34,364 nt of DNA. It comes from an uncultured beta proteobacterium (GTDB taxonomy: Bacteria > Pseudomonadota > Gammaproteobacteria > Burkholderiales > SG8-39). Position 1 is the stretch's first letter. Every line of letters starts with the position of its first letter. Shown one piece after another: positions 1-8,062 of this stretch. The notes under the pieces were generated by a model. The model was not told the origin of the DNA. It ran no database searches and was given only the letters and a program-made list of their open reading frames with translations. The DNA lies in NCBI GenBank assembly GCA_902826155.1, contig CADEDU010000070.1:1-34364 (forward strand), written 5' to 3'. Both the position numbers and the translations under genes were made by a program.

Positions 1-123
1 GCTTCGGCGGCGTTAGCTGCCCGTCCCAGACAAATTGGTGGGTACGAACGACGAACGGGCCGAAGGCAGTCGGTATTCTGCCCCTTCGATGTACTCAGGG
101 CGAACGGTTGGGTGGAGCACGCC
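1..123. other. Non-coding edge with REP-like motif
   Basis: No convincing gene is seen here. The stretch lies downstream of the exonuclease gene on the minus strand. At about 82-107 it holds a CCCTTCGATGTACTCAGGG-type motif followed by CGAACGG. This resembles the short interspersed intergenic motif CCCTTCG-N-CTCAGGG-CGAACGG that I recall from many environmental genomes. A related half, CCCTGAGTGAGCCGAAGGG, occurs at 7226-7244 on the opposite orientation. Confidence 0.4.
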
Positions 124-831
124 CTACACCCTCCCCGCCTTCCTCAACCACCTCTCACTCTTCTCCCGCTCAATGAGGTCGGCGATTGTCGTGGGAGTCT
201 TGCGCGTCGCCGCATGGATCACGATCTGCAGTAGCCGCGCGGTGGCGAGCGAATCGGCAAGCGCGTGATGACGCTCCCCCGCCATGAGGTCGTATCGTTC
301 GAGCCAATAGTCGAGCGGCTGGGTGTGCTTGGTCTCGTCGAGGATCGCCGGCGCGAGGATGGCCAGGTCGAGCCACGGCGAGTCGAGCTTCTCGCCCAGG
401 TGCGCCCTGGCGGCGCGATTGAGCACCGTCGCATCGAAGCTGGCGTTGAAGCCGACCATCGGCTGCTTCGCGGTGAACGCCAGGAACGCAAGCAACACCT
501 CGACCGGATCTTCACCCGCGCGTTGCTCGGTGCCACCGATTCGATGCACCAGGATGTTCTCTTTGTCGGTGGCCTGCTCCTGCCGCAGCACGCGATAGAA
601 GCTCTCGCCGAGCAGTACCCGCCCGTTCTCCACGCGCACCGCGCCGATCGCGAGCAATCGGTCATTGAAGGCATCGAGTCCGCTCGTCTCGACGTCGGCG
701 ACGATGAAAGAGGCGTCGTGCGCCAGGACTGTCGTGGTCGGTTCGGCGAGCTGCCGGTAGATCTCCAGCCGCTCGCGCTGTGCCGGACTCAGCGCGCGAG
801 TTGTACCGAACAGGCGGTCGAACAGTCCCAT
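124..831 (-). CDS. DnaQ-like 3'-5' exonuclease (DEDDh family)
   Basis: This 235-residue protein belongs to the DEDDh exonuclease family (DnaQ/Pol III epsilon-like), which hydrolyses DNA or RNA from the 3' end with two metal ions. The exonuclease motifs are visible: ExoI around residues 42-52 (VADVETSG, acidic D46 and E48), ExoII near 127-136 (GFNASFDA, D133) and ExoIII at 188-193 (HHALAD, H188 and D193). The start is ATG at 829-831. It is the last gene of a minus-strand operon, 92 bp behind the CBS/DUF294 protein. That pairing of a cNMP/CBS/DUF294 protein with a DnaQ-like exonuclease recurs in many proteobacteria (established context, function unresolved). It has no polymerase domain and is too short to be a full DnaQ-UvrC fusion. 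A role in nucleotide or RNA turnover under stress is inference. Confidence 0.85.
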   Translation of the reverse strand: MGLFDRLFGTTRALSPAQRERLEIYRQLAEPTTTVLAHDASFIVADVETSGLDAFNDRLLAIGAVRVENGRVLLGESFYRVLRQEQATDKENILVHRIGGTEQRAGEDPVEVLLAFLAFTAKQPMVGFNASFDATVLNRAARAHLGEKLDSPWLDLAILAPAILDETKHTQPLDYWLERYDLMAGERHHALADSLATARLLQIVIHAATRKTPTTIADLIEREKSERWLRKAGRV

Positions 832-923
832 TGGCGCGCGAGTGAGGTCAGCTCAGAGAAAGTCGCGGGTAATGTCGCCTCGGCGTTCGTGGCGGATTCG
901 AACACGAAAGCCGTGCGCGCATC

Positions 924-2843
924 TCACAACCGGTAGTCAAGCGCCACGCGCTGCTGCAGCGACTGCGCGCGTCGCAACGACTCTTTCAGGATGCGTCGCT
1001 CCAATTCGTTGAGCGCATCGGGGTCGATCCGGTTCGATCCGTTCGCGCGCTGCTGGCGCAGGCGCAGCAGCTGGATGAACTCGAACGCGTCGATTGCCGC
1101 CTCCACATCCTCGGCCGAGGTTCCCAGCCGCGTGGCCACCTGCCGCAGCCGCGCCGCGGTGTTGGTGGCATCCACGCCGTGCGCCAGCGCGTACAGCCGC
1201 GCCACGTCGACGAACAGACGCGTGCCCTGCAGCTTTAGATCGAGCGTGCCTGCCCCGTCGTCACTCGCCTCGGTGCGCAAACCTCCGAGCCAGCCGATCG
1301 GCGCCGCCGTGCGCACCGCTTCTTCCGCGATCAGGCGCAGGAACAACGTCGACGACGGCGCGTGCACCTTCACCACACTGCGCAGGTTCTCGGCCAGCGA
1401 TCGCTCGCCACCCAGCGCGCGAAAATCGAACATGATCGTGCTCGACAGCAGCGCTTCGGGCGTCGGATTGCGCATCCAGCCGTCGAAACGCTTGCGCCAT
1501 TCGTCTTCCGACAGACACAACTCCGGGTTGCTCGCCATCACGTTGCCGTGGCACAGCGGAAAGCCGCAGCGATCGAGGATGTTGTTTGCCTCGCGCGCAA
1601 ACGCGAGCAATCGCGCGCGCATCGGCTCAGCCTGCGCCGCATCGTCGCACCGAAAAACAATGGCGTTGTCCTGATCGGTGGCCATCGTCTGCTCTTCGCG
1701 TCCCTCGCTGCCGAGCGCCAGCCAGCAATAGTCGATGCCATCGACGGCACCATCGCGCGCGGCGTACGCCAGCACGCGCCGCGTGAGCCGATCGTTCAGT
1801 GCTGAGATCAGCGTCGTGAGGCTCTCGGCGCCGACCCCTTGCGCGAGCAAGTTGTCGATCAGCCCACGCACGTCTTCGGCCGCACGCACCAGCGCATCGA
1901 CGTCGTCGGCCGCTTCGATGCGCCGCGCCACCTCCGACATCGTGTGCCGCTGCAGCGCGAACAGATCACGCTCCGACACCACGCCGGCGAGCCGCCCGCC
2001 GTCGAGCACCACCACATGGCGAATGCCGCTCTCCACCATCGCCACTGCGGCGTCCATCGCCAGCGCCGTCGTCGGCAGGCTCACCACCTTGCGCATTGCC
2101 ACTGAGAGGATCGGCTCGTCGAGCTTGTCGCTGTGCTCGGCCACCAGCCTGAGCAGATCGCGCTCGGTGAAGATGCCCAGCGGGCGCTGCTCGGCGTCGG
2201 CGATGACGATCGCGCCCACCGACTGCGCCGCCATGATGCCGACCGCCGCGCGAATCGAGATGTCGGGCGCACAGGTTACCGGTGCACGGCGGGCAAGACT
2301 CCCCAGCGTGCGCACCATCGGCTGATCGCTGCGCGACTGCGTGGCGAACGCTTGCTGCAAGCGCTCCGTGGCCCGCTGCAGCAGACGGTCGATGTGGCGA
2401 GTACAGAAGCGTTCGAACTCGTGACTCGCGCGCGTGAGCGCTTCGGCCGCTGCGGCCGGGAACTCGTAGGCGAACGTGTCGCGCGTAGCCACGTACTCGA
2501 GCGTGGTCGCGCGCTTGCCGATCACCGCTGCGATCGGAAACGCCTCGCCCACACCGAACTCCAGCCGCTCGGCCATCGCGCCGGTCACGCCGGCGGTGCG
2601 TGCATGCACCAGCCCCTTCTCGACGAGGTAGAGCGTCGCCACCACACCCGATTGCGGCGCAACGATGATCGAGCCGGCTTCGTGGTAACCGAGCCTGGCC
2701 TGTGCGGCGAATGCGCGCAGATGCGCGGCATCGATGCCATCGAACGGCGGATGCGCCTGCAGGAACGCGACCGTTGCCTCGACCAGTTTGGCGCTCGCGT
2801 TGCTGGCTGAAGAGTTGTTGGTCGTGGCGGTTGAGGTGGCCAA
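924..2843 (-). CDS. cNMP-binding/CBS/DUF294 nucleotidyltransferase-like signalling protein
   Basis: This 639-residue cytosolic protein has four parts. A cyclic-nucleotide-binding-like domain spans about residues 30-140. A CBS pair spans about 185-300, each half carrying a G-x-x-x-E-R-D-L signature (FTERDL, VSERDL). A DUF294 nucleotidyltransferase-like domain spans about 320-465, with the core G378-S379, E-G-R-E-E-Q-T and D390-x-D392. A DUF294 C-terminal helical domain follows. Families with this order are annotated as signal-transduction proteins; CBS pairs usually sense adenine nucleotides, and the NTase fold resembles GlnD/GlnE-type transferases. The start is a TTG at 2841-2843 with a GAGGA ribosome site about 7 nt upstream and no nearby ATG. 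It sits in an operon behind the Lon-like protease and Usp-like genes, so it should share their low-oxygen promoter. The substrate of the transferase is unknown. Confidence 0.85.
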   Translation of the reverse strand: MATSTATTNNSSASNASAKLVEATVAFLQAHPPFDGIDAAHLRAFAAQARLGYHEAGSIIVAPQSGVVATLYLVEKGLVHARTAGVTGAMAERLEFGVGEAFPIAAVIGKRATTLEYVATRDTFAYEFPAAAAEALTRASHEFERFCTRHIDRLLQRATERLQQAFATQSRSDQPMVRTLGSLARRAPVTCAPDISIRAAVGIMAAQSVGAIVIADAEQRPLGIFTERDLLRLVAEHSDKLDEPILSVAMRKVVSLPTTALAMDAAVAMVESGIRHVVVLDGGRLAGVVSERDLFALQRHTMSEVARRIEAADDVDALVRAAEDVRGLIDNLLAQGVGAESLTTLISALNDRLTRRVLAYAARDGAVDGIDYCWLALGSEGREEQTMATDQDNAIVFRCDDAAQAEPMRARLLAFAREANNILDRCGFPLCHGNVMASNPELCLSEDEWRKRFDGWMRNPTPEALLSSTIMFDFRALGGERSLAENLRSVVKVHAPSSTLFLRLIAEEAVRTAAPIGWLGGLRTEASDDGAGTLDLKLQGTRLFVDVARLYALAHGVDATNTAARLRQVATRLGTSAEDVEAAIDAFEFIQLLRLRQQRANGSNRIDPDALNELERRILKESLRRAQSLQQRVALDYRL

Positions 2844-2902
2844 GCCGTGATCCTCGTATTCGATTCTGGTCGACGGTAGCGCGGGCGGACGGCGACGCCG
2901 TG

Positions 2903-3817
2903 TCAGTCGCGCAGGATGAGCGTGCCGCCGAGCCGCCGCAATACCAAGGTGATGCGCGCAAGCTGCGCCTCCAGCACTTCAGGCGCCAGGCCGATGATGC
3001 CCGGACGCAGCGCATCGAGCAGCGCTTCGATGCTCGCCAGGCCGGGCTCGCTCTCCGAGCGCATCCACCGTACCTTGCGACCGAGCACCGCCTCGACGCG
3101 CTCACAGGCCGCCTCGATCTCGGCAGCTTCGCGCTTCAACGCCGTGGCCTGCGCCTCGTCCGGCGTGAACAGACACACCGTCAGTCGCGACGATGCAGGT
3201 AACCCGCGCGTCATCGTGTGCAGCAACGTGCGGCTCGCATCGGGTGATTGCGCGAACGCCAGGACGCTCTCGACCTCAGCCCTCGCGTGCGGTAAACGAG
3301 ATGCCGCTCCCGCGCCTACTCCTGCGGCTGCAGCGATCACGACTTTGCCCGGACGTGCTTCGCGCCGCGCATGCTCGAGCAGTGTGCCGCGCTCGATCCG
3401 AAACGATGCGGGCACGCGATAACGCTCCGCCGCAGCCGCGACCAGCTCGGCCACCGCGTGCGCCTCCTGCGCCTGCGCCCGCTCGACGTCGTCGCGCTCG
3501 ATCGGGCGCGGCGCGGCGGTGACGGTGTCGAGCGCGCGTGTGAATGGCATCGTCGCTGCTCGCAGAATCTCGACGTCCTCGACGAAGATTCCCGCGAGCG
3601 CCCGCTGCTCCTCCTGCGCGATGCGACATGCAGTGTCGATCGCTTCGCGCGTGCGCTGCGTGAGGCGCGTGAGTAGGAGCGCTACGGTAGCCGGGCGCGC
3701 CGCGCCGGGCGCGGGAGCGTCGGCCGCCTGCGGCTCGTTCGCGGACTTTGGTTGCGCGGCTTGTTCATGAATCGCGCCGGGCTCCTGCGCTCCGCTGGGA
3801 TCTCGCTTGCGACTCAT
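2903..3817 (-). CDS. Degenerate universal-stress-like protein, function unknown
   Basis: This is a 304-residue protein with a hydrophilic Ala/Pro-rich head (about 1-45), followed by an alpha/beta segment that begins like a UspA fold. It contains T-V-A-L-L-L-T-R-L-T-Q-R-T-R-E-A-I and G-I-F-V-E-D-V-E, the latter close to the strand-2 pattern of Usp proteins. The usual Usp ATP-binding motif G-x2-G-x9-G-S/T is not visible, so nucleotide binding is doubtful. The second half ends with a strand-like L-R-R-L-G-G-T-L-I-L-R-D. The ATG at 3815-3817 overlaps the stop codon of the Lon-like gene by 4 nt, which indicates translational coupling. I cannot assign a function. A diverged Usp, or an adaptor for the protease encoded upstream, are both possible. 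Confidence 0.6.
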   Translation of the reverse strand: MSRKRDPSGAQEPGAIHEQAAQPKSANEPQAADAPAPGAARPATVALLLTRLTQRTREAIDTACRIAQEEQRALAGIFVEDVEILRAATMPFTRALDTVTAAPRPIERDDVERAQAQEAHAVAELVAAAAERYRVPASFRIERGTLLEHARREARPGKVVIAAAAGVGAGAASRLPHARAEVESVLAFAQSPDASRTLLHTMTRGLPASSRLTVCLFTPDEAQATALKREAAEIEAACERVEAVLGRKVRWMRSESEPGLASIEALLDALRPGIIGLAPEVLEAQLARITLVLRRLGGTLILRD

Positions 3818-6264
3818 ATCGACCGTCCGCGTTTGCCGCGCGGTTCGCGCCGTGGCTGGGGCAGCTTCGGTCGACTGGCCGCATCGAAGCGTTTGAGTCG
3901 CTCGACCACGTCGTGGTTCACGCTGCCGATGGCGAACTGGCCATCTTCGGCTTCGTCGCCCGCCGGCATCCCGGTGAGCAGCGCGAGGGCCTGATCGACG
4001 TTCGCCACCGCGTAGACCGCGAACTTGCCTGCGCGCACCGCATCGACCACGTCGGCCCGCAGCATCAAATGATCACGGTTGGCCTCGGGGATGATCACCG
4101 CGTGCGAGCCGTCGAGCCCGCGCGACTTGCAGATCTCGAAGAACCCCTCGATCTTCTCGTTCACGCCGCCGATCGCCTGCACCAGGCCACGCTGATTCAC
4201 TGAACCGGTGACCGCGAAGCACTGTTTGATCGGCACACCGGAAAGCGACGAGAGCAGTGCACACAACTCCGCGAGCGATGCGCTGTCGCCTTCGACCATT
4301 CCGTAGGTCTGCTCGAACGAGACCGTTGCCGCGAGCGAGAGCGGCCGGTGCCGCGCGTAGCGGCTGGCGAGAAACGCCGACAAGGTGAGCACACCCTTGG
4401 AGTGCACCGGTCCGCCGAGCGCCACCTCGCGCTGGATGTCGATGACCTCGCCTTTGCCCAGGCGCGTGGTCGCGGTGATGCGCTGCGGTTGGCCGAACAT
4501 GGTGCGTCCGATGGTGAACACCGCCAGGCCGTTGATTTGCCCCACCACGCTGCCGGTGGTGTCGACCATGACGATGTCGCGCAGGATCGATTCCTGCATC
4601 CGGCCCTTGATCTGACCCGTGCGCTCGAGTTGGGCGTCGATGGCGCGCTGCACGTGTTGCGGTTCGATCTGCGCGCTGCCGCCGGCTCCTCCTTGACCCG
4701 CCCCGACTTGACCCGCCCAGTAATCCGCCTCGGCCAATAACTCCTCGATGCTTTGCGCGTGCACCGAGAGCTTGGCCGCATCGCCCGCCATGCGCGCGCA
4801 GTGCTCGAACACGCTCGCCATTGCCGCCGCCGAGAGCGGCCGCACGCCTTGATGCTCGGCAATGCCGGCGATGAACTGCGCGAGTTCCTCGTTCGAACGT
4901 TCGCTCCACGGCACGTCTTCGTCGAGTTCGGCGACGACTTTGAACAGCGCACCGAACTCCGGATCGGCCGACTCGAGCAACATGTGAATCATGCGCGGGC
5001 CGAACAGCACGACCTTGACGTCGAGCGGGATCGGCTCGGGCTCGAGCGATTGCGTCGAGACCAGGCTGTAGACCTGACCGAGCGATTCGATCTGGATGCG
5101 TCGCGAGCGCAGGGCGCGTTTCATGCCCTCCCAAGCGTAAGGCTGGGTGAGCAGCTTGATCGCATCGATGAGCAGATAGCCGCCGTTGGCACGGTGAAGC
5201 GAGCCCGCGCGAATGAGCGTGAAGTCGGTGCTCAACGTGCCGAACTGCGAGACGTGCTCGACCCGTCCAACGAGGTTCGCATACGTGGGATTGTCCTCGT
5301 ACACCATCGGCACCTGTTCGCGCTCGCCATCGCCGATGAGCACGTTGACGCGATAGCGCTTGAAGTCGGGCTCGGGCTTCTGCATGAACGCCGGCATCTC
5401 AGCCATGCCTTCGTGCTTGCGAAAATCCTCCCCGCGCGTAACGACATCGGCCTTGGCCGCCTGGATGTAGCGCGCGACATCGGGCAACTCGCTGTACTTG
5501 TCGAGCAGCTCCTGGGTGATCTGCGCCACCGCGAACTCGATGACCTCCTGATTGAGTTCGCGCACCTGTTCGAATCGCTTGCGCCGCAGTTGCGCGAACT
5601 GGCGCACTGTCTCCTCCAGTTCAGCCTCGTAGCGTCCGACCGCCTGGGTGATGCGTTGCTGCTCCTCGGCACTCAACTGGCGAAACTTCTCCGGCGACAT
5701 GACTTCGTGGCCATCGAGCGGGCCGAACGAGAAGCCGCTCGGCGATCGCAGCAGCGCCACACCGTCGTTCGCCGCGCGGGTGGCGAGCGACTGGAACCCT
5801 TGCTCTTCATACGCGTGGTACTGGGCGTCGATGCGCGCGAGCCGTCCGCGATAGTCGTCGCTCTCGAACGCGGCCGGAATCGCCACCTGTAGCTCCGCCA
5901 CCCAGGCTTCCAAATCCTGGCGCAGCGCCTGCGCGCGCCCAACCGGCATGCGCAGCGCGATCGGGCGCTGCGGCTCGTCGAAGTTGTTGACGTAGCACCA
6001 GTCCGATGGCCCCGCACTCACCCGCGGCGACTGGCGCAGCAACCGTTCCACCAGCGTGCGCCGCCCCAGGCCGAACGAACCGATGACGAAAGTGTTGTAG
6101 CCGGCACGCTCGATGCCCATGCCGAAGCGCAACGACGCCGCCGCGCGACGCTGGGCGCCATCTCCCTCGACGCGCTCGAGTTGTGCGGTGCTCGCAAACG
6201 CGAATTGGGCGGGATCGCACACCCGGCGCAGCGCACTCGGCGCCAACGGCGCAACGCTTGTCAT
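3814..6264 (-). CDS. LonH/YcbZ-type ATP-dependent protease-like protein
   Basis: This is a Lon-related serine protease of the AAA_32/YcbZ (LonH) type. From the chosen start it is 816 residues. The C-terminal Lon protease domain is intact: the catalytic dyad is Ser661 in E-G-D-S-A-S and Lys704 in G-G-V-N-E-K. The 43-residue spacing is the same as in classical Lon (S679/K722 in E. coli). The ATPase part is degenerate, as is usual for this subgroup: the P-loop region reads G-S-F-G-L-G-R-R-T and the Walker B-like region is G-Y-L-L-I-D-A. A long charged helical insert follows the P-loop. I prefer ATG at 6262-6264 because the predicted transcription start is near 6293, which excludes an upstream TTG at 6333 and leaves almost no leader for ATG 6288. 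A Gly/Ala/Gln insert near 4690-4720 arises from a 15-bp direct repeat. It is the first gene of the operon. Confidence 0.88.
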   Translation of the reverse strand: MTSVAPLAPSALRRVCDPAQFAFASTAQLERVEGDGAQRRAAASLRFGMGIERAGYNTFVIGSFGLGRRTLVERLLRQSPRVSAGPSDWCYVNNFDEPQRPIALRMPVGRAQALRQDLEAWVAELQVAIPAAFESDDYRGRLARIDAQYHAYEEQGFQSLATRAANDGVALLRSPSGFSFGPLDGHEVMSPEKFRQLSAEEQQRITQAVGRYEAELEETVRQFAQLRRKRFEQVRELNQEVIEFAVAQITQELLDKYSELPDVARYIQAAKADVVTRGEDFRKHEGMAEMPAFMQKPEPDFKRYRVNVLIGDGEREQVPMVYEDNPTYANLVGRVEHVSQFGTLSTDFTLIRAGSLHRANGGYLLIDAIKLLTQPYAWEGMKRALRSRRIQIESLGQVYSLVSTQSLEPEPIPLDVKVVLFGPRMIHMLLESADPEFGALFKVVAELDEDVPWSERSNEELAQFIAGIAEHQGVRPLSAAAMASVFEHCARMAGDAAKLSVHAQSIEELLAEADYWAGQVGAGQGGAGGSAQIEPQHVQRAIDAQLERTGQIKGRMQESILRDIVMVDTTGSVVGQINGLAVFTIGRTMFGQPQRITATTRLGKGEVIDIQREVALGGPVHSKGVLTLSAFLASRYARHRPLSLAATVSFEQTYGMVEGDSASLAELCALLSSLSGVPIKQCFAVTGSVNQRGLVQAIGGVNEKIEGFFEICKSRGLDGSHAVIIPEANRDHLMLRADVVDAVRAGKFAVYAVANVDQALALLTGMPAGDEAEDGQFAIGSVNHDVVERLKRFDAASRPKLPQPRREPRGKRGRSI

Positions 6265-6299
6265 TCCTGCTTGATTCCCTTCGTCCATTCCGCGTTGGT

Positions 6300-6340
6300 A
6301 CGCTAGGCCTGCACCGGTCGTCGGGATTGACAATCCTCAA
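6300..6340 (-). promoter_or_regulatory. FNR-type box and -10 for the Lon operon
   Basis: A dyad TTGAC-AATC-CTCAA lies at 6327-6340 (one half-site imperfect). On the minus strand TAGCGT lies at 6300-6305 with its centre exactly 31 bp away, the same spacing as at the other FNR-type promoters of this window. Transcription would begin near 6293. The dyad is the weakest of the set, so the spacing and the divergent arrangement with the hemerythrin promoter carry much of the case. Confidence 0.5.
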
Positions 6341-6372
6341 GCTGCCCGCCGCCGGCACTAGTCGAGTCGCGA

Positions 6373-6413
6373 TTGACGAAGATCAAAGCAGGCGCCGGTC
6401 GCCTACCTAGAGT
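6373..6413 (+). promoter_or_regulatory. FNR-type box and -10 for hemerythrin gene
   Basis: TTGAC-GAAG-ATCAA at 6373-6386 differs from the FNR consensus TTGAT-N4-ATCAA at one base. TAGAGT at 6408-6413 (4 of 6 matches to TATAAT) lies 31 bp downstream, centre to centre. Transcription would start near 6420, 22 nt before the hemerythrin ATG. Confidence 0.7.
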
Positions 6414-6441
6414 GAACCCGCACTACTATGAGGGTCGGATC

Positions 6442-7104
6442 ATGCGCAATGCCGTGCCGGATATGCGAGAGGGCCTGATGGAGGCCGCAGCCATGGAAGC
6501 GAACATCATGAAGGCACTAGCCGAAAGCAACGCGCAGCCGTTGACGGTGCAGATCATCCTGAGTGAGCACCGGTCGATTCGCACCGCGCTCGACGCGATT
6601 GTCGATGCGGTACAGGCACCCACCAAAGGCAAGCCGACCACGTTCGACCTCCCCGGTGTGCGCGCGCTGCTGGCATATCTCGACGGCTTCCCCGATCAGG
6701 TGCACCACCCAAAGGAAGATCAAACGCTGTTCGCGCTGCTCGAACAGCACGATCCCGAGGGCGGCGACTATCTGCAGGCGCTCCGCCGCGAGCATACGTA
6801 CGGCAGCGAGGCAATGCGCGCGCTGCAGGCACAAGCCGAGGCACTCGCCACCGGCAAGCGCGCGATAGTGGAGCAATTCAGCCAGGCGCTGCGCGCGTAC
6901 GACTCCTTCTATCGCGCACACATGTATCTGGAAGAAGAAGTGCTGATCCCGCGCGCGCTCAACATCCTCTCGCGCGAGCAATGGGCGGAGTCCGATGCGG
7001 CGTTCGCGGGCAACCTCGACCCGGGACGCGGCGGTGAGAACACGCTGGAGTTCGCGGCGCAACTGCGCGATGCGCTGGCGCGGTTGCAACGGATGAGTGG
7101 GTAG
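6442..7104 (+). CDS. Hemerythrin HHE domain protein
   Basis: This is a 220-residue helical protein with a hemerythrin-like HHE domain, a four-helix bundle that binds a di-iron (or other metal) centre. Visible ligand-bearing motifs are I-L-S-E-H-R-S-I-R (near 40), V-H-H-P-K-E-D (near 90), R-R-E-H-T-Y (near 120) and H-M-Y-L-E-E-E (near 165). Together these supply the His and Glu/Asp set of the family. The start is ATG at 6442 behind GAGGG at 6430-6434; an upstream in-frame TTG at 6373 lies inside the regulator site and is rejected. It is a single-gene unit with its own FNR-type promoter, divergent from the Lon operon. Hemerythrins of this kind bind oxygen or NO or protect iron-sulfur clusters, which fits low-oxygen control. 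The exact role is unknown. Confidence 0.85.
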   Translation: MRNAVPDMREGLMEAAAMEANIMKALAESNAQPLTVQIILSEHRSIRTALDAIVDAVQAPTKGKPTTFDLPGVRALLAYLDGFPDQVHHPKEDQTLFALLEQHDPEGGDYLQALRREHTYGSEAMRALQAQAEALATGKRAIVEQFSQALRAYDSFYRAHMYLEEEVLIPRALNILSREQWAESDAAFAGNLDPGRGGENTLEFAAQLRDALARLQRMSG

Positions 7105-7140
7105 GCATTCGCCCTCAGCCAGCTTGCCCTGCGCCCGCCT

Positions 7141-7238
7141 GCCCTGAGGGGCCGGCCCTGAGTGAGTTGCTCTGAGGGAGCTGCTCTGAGGGGTCTGCCC
7201 TGAGTGAGCTGCTCTGAGGGGCCTGCCCTGAGTGAGCC
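7141..7238. repeat. 14-bp tandem repeat, seven units
   Basis: Seven head-to-tail 14-bp units follow the pattern GCYCTGAGKGRGCT at 7141, 7155, 7169, 7183, 7197, 7211 and 7225. Two variant classes alternate irregularly (GCCCTGAGTGA and GCTCTGAGGG). The last unit runs into CCGAAGGG, making the REP-like motif at 7226-7244. The array fills the space between the hemerythrin stop and the LysE stop codon and encodes nothing recognisable. Confidence 0.85.
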
Positions 7239-7244
7239 GAAGGG

Positions 7245-7862
7245 TCAGGACCCGCGTCGCGCCAGAGCCAGGTACGCGCCCAACCCAATCATCGTCACCC
7301 CGGACAACCGAGTGAGCAGCCGCGCTCGTACCGCACGAGCGGTGGACGACTTGAGCAGGCGATCAGCCAAAAGCACCGCCACGATGTCCGCGACCGTATT
7401 CAGCGCGACGCAGATGCTGCCAAGAAAGATCAACTGGGCAACAAGCGGCTGCCCCGGCGAGACGAACTGCGGCAGGAAAGCGAGAAAGAACAGAGCGGTC
7501 TTGATGTTCAGCGCCTCGACGACGATCCCTTCGAGAAACGCCCGCCGCGCGCCTTGCGAAGTAACTGCCGTGACTTGAAGGTCATGGGCCTTCCGCACAA
7601 GGAGGCGCACCCCGAGGTAGATGAGGTAGGCCGCGCCAAGGTACTTGACCATGCTGAAGGCCAACGCCGACTGCGCAACGATCACTGAAAGCCCAAGCGC
7701 AGCGGCGAGAACGTGAAGCATTCCGCCAACCGCCGTGCCGAAACACGAAGCAAGGCCTTCGCCACGTCCGCCTGCAACAGTGCGAGCGACGACGTAGGTG
7801 ATCCCGGGGCCCGGTGTGATCGCGAGGGCAATCGCTGCGATGAGGAATGCTGCGAAGGACAT
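7245..7862 (-). CDS. LysE/RhtB family amino-acid exporter
   Basis: This 205-residue inner-membrane protein has six predicted hydrophobic segments. The N-terminal family signature A-I-T-P-G-P-G-I-T-Y is typical of LysE/RhtB exporters, which remove amino acids or homoserine lactone-like compounds from the cell. The start ATG at 7860-7862 has GAGG 5 nt upstream. It lies 11 bp behind the deleted monooxygenase remnant and is read in the same direction as the EamA gene, so the three may form one unit. Base use is visibly less GC-biased than in the neighbouring stress genes. The substrate cannot be told from sequence. Confidence 0.85.
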   Translation of the reverse strand: MSFAAFLIAAIALAITPGPGITYVVARTVAGGRGEGLASCFGTAVGGMLHVLAAALGLSVIVAQSALAFSMVKYLGAAYLIYLGVRLLVRKAHDLQVTAVTSQGARRAFLEGIVVEALNIKTALFFLAFLPQFVSPGQPLVAQLIFLGSICVALNTVADIVAVLLADRLLKSSTARAVRARLLTRLSGVTMIGLGAYLALARRGS

Positions 7863-7873
7863 GAAACCTCGAA

Positions 7874-8017
7874 TCAAGCGCCGCAGAGGCGCGCAATGGC
7901 AGCTTCGGCGTCTCGCACCATGCTGTCGATGATTTCCGCGGCTGGACGCACATCCTTTTTCAGCTCTACGCCCACGGGCGCTCGGATACCAAGCAGACGG
8001 GTAAAGCGCGTCTCCAT
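7874..8017 (-). pseudogene. Internally deleted nitronate monooxygenase remnant
   Basis: A 47-codon reading frame begins METRFTRLLGIRAPV and ends KDVRPAAEIIDSMVRDAEA. The first part matches the very N-terminus of nitronate monooxygenase/YrpB-type flavin proteins (M-x-T-R-x-T-x-L-L-G-I-x-x-P-I). The second matches their extreme C-terminus (D-V-x-P-A-A-E-I-I). The roughly 270-300 residues between them, including the whole FMN barrel, are missing, so it is almost certainly a non-functional relic joined in frame. An AAGGGG ribosome site precedes the ATG at 8015-8017. The identification rests on recalled family termini only. Confidence 0.55.
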
Positions 8018-8062
8018 CTCATTTGCCCCTTCACGAACCGACGGCGCCGATCAATCAGCCCA

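Noticed and set aside
6373..6441. N-terminal extension of the hemerythrin gene from a TTG
   Set aside because: The TTG is the first half of the FNR-type box, and the predicted transcript starts downstream of it.
7141..7238. CRISPR-like array
   Set aside because: Units are contiguous 14-mers with no spacers, and no cas gene is present.
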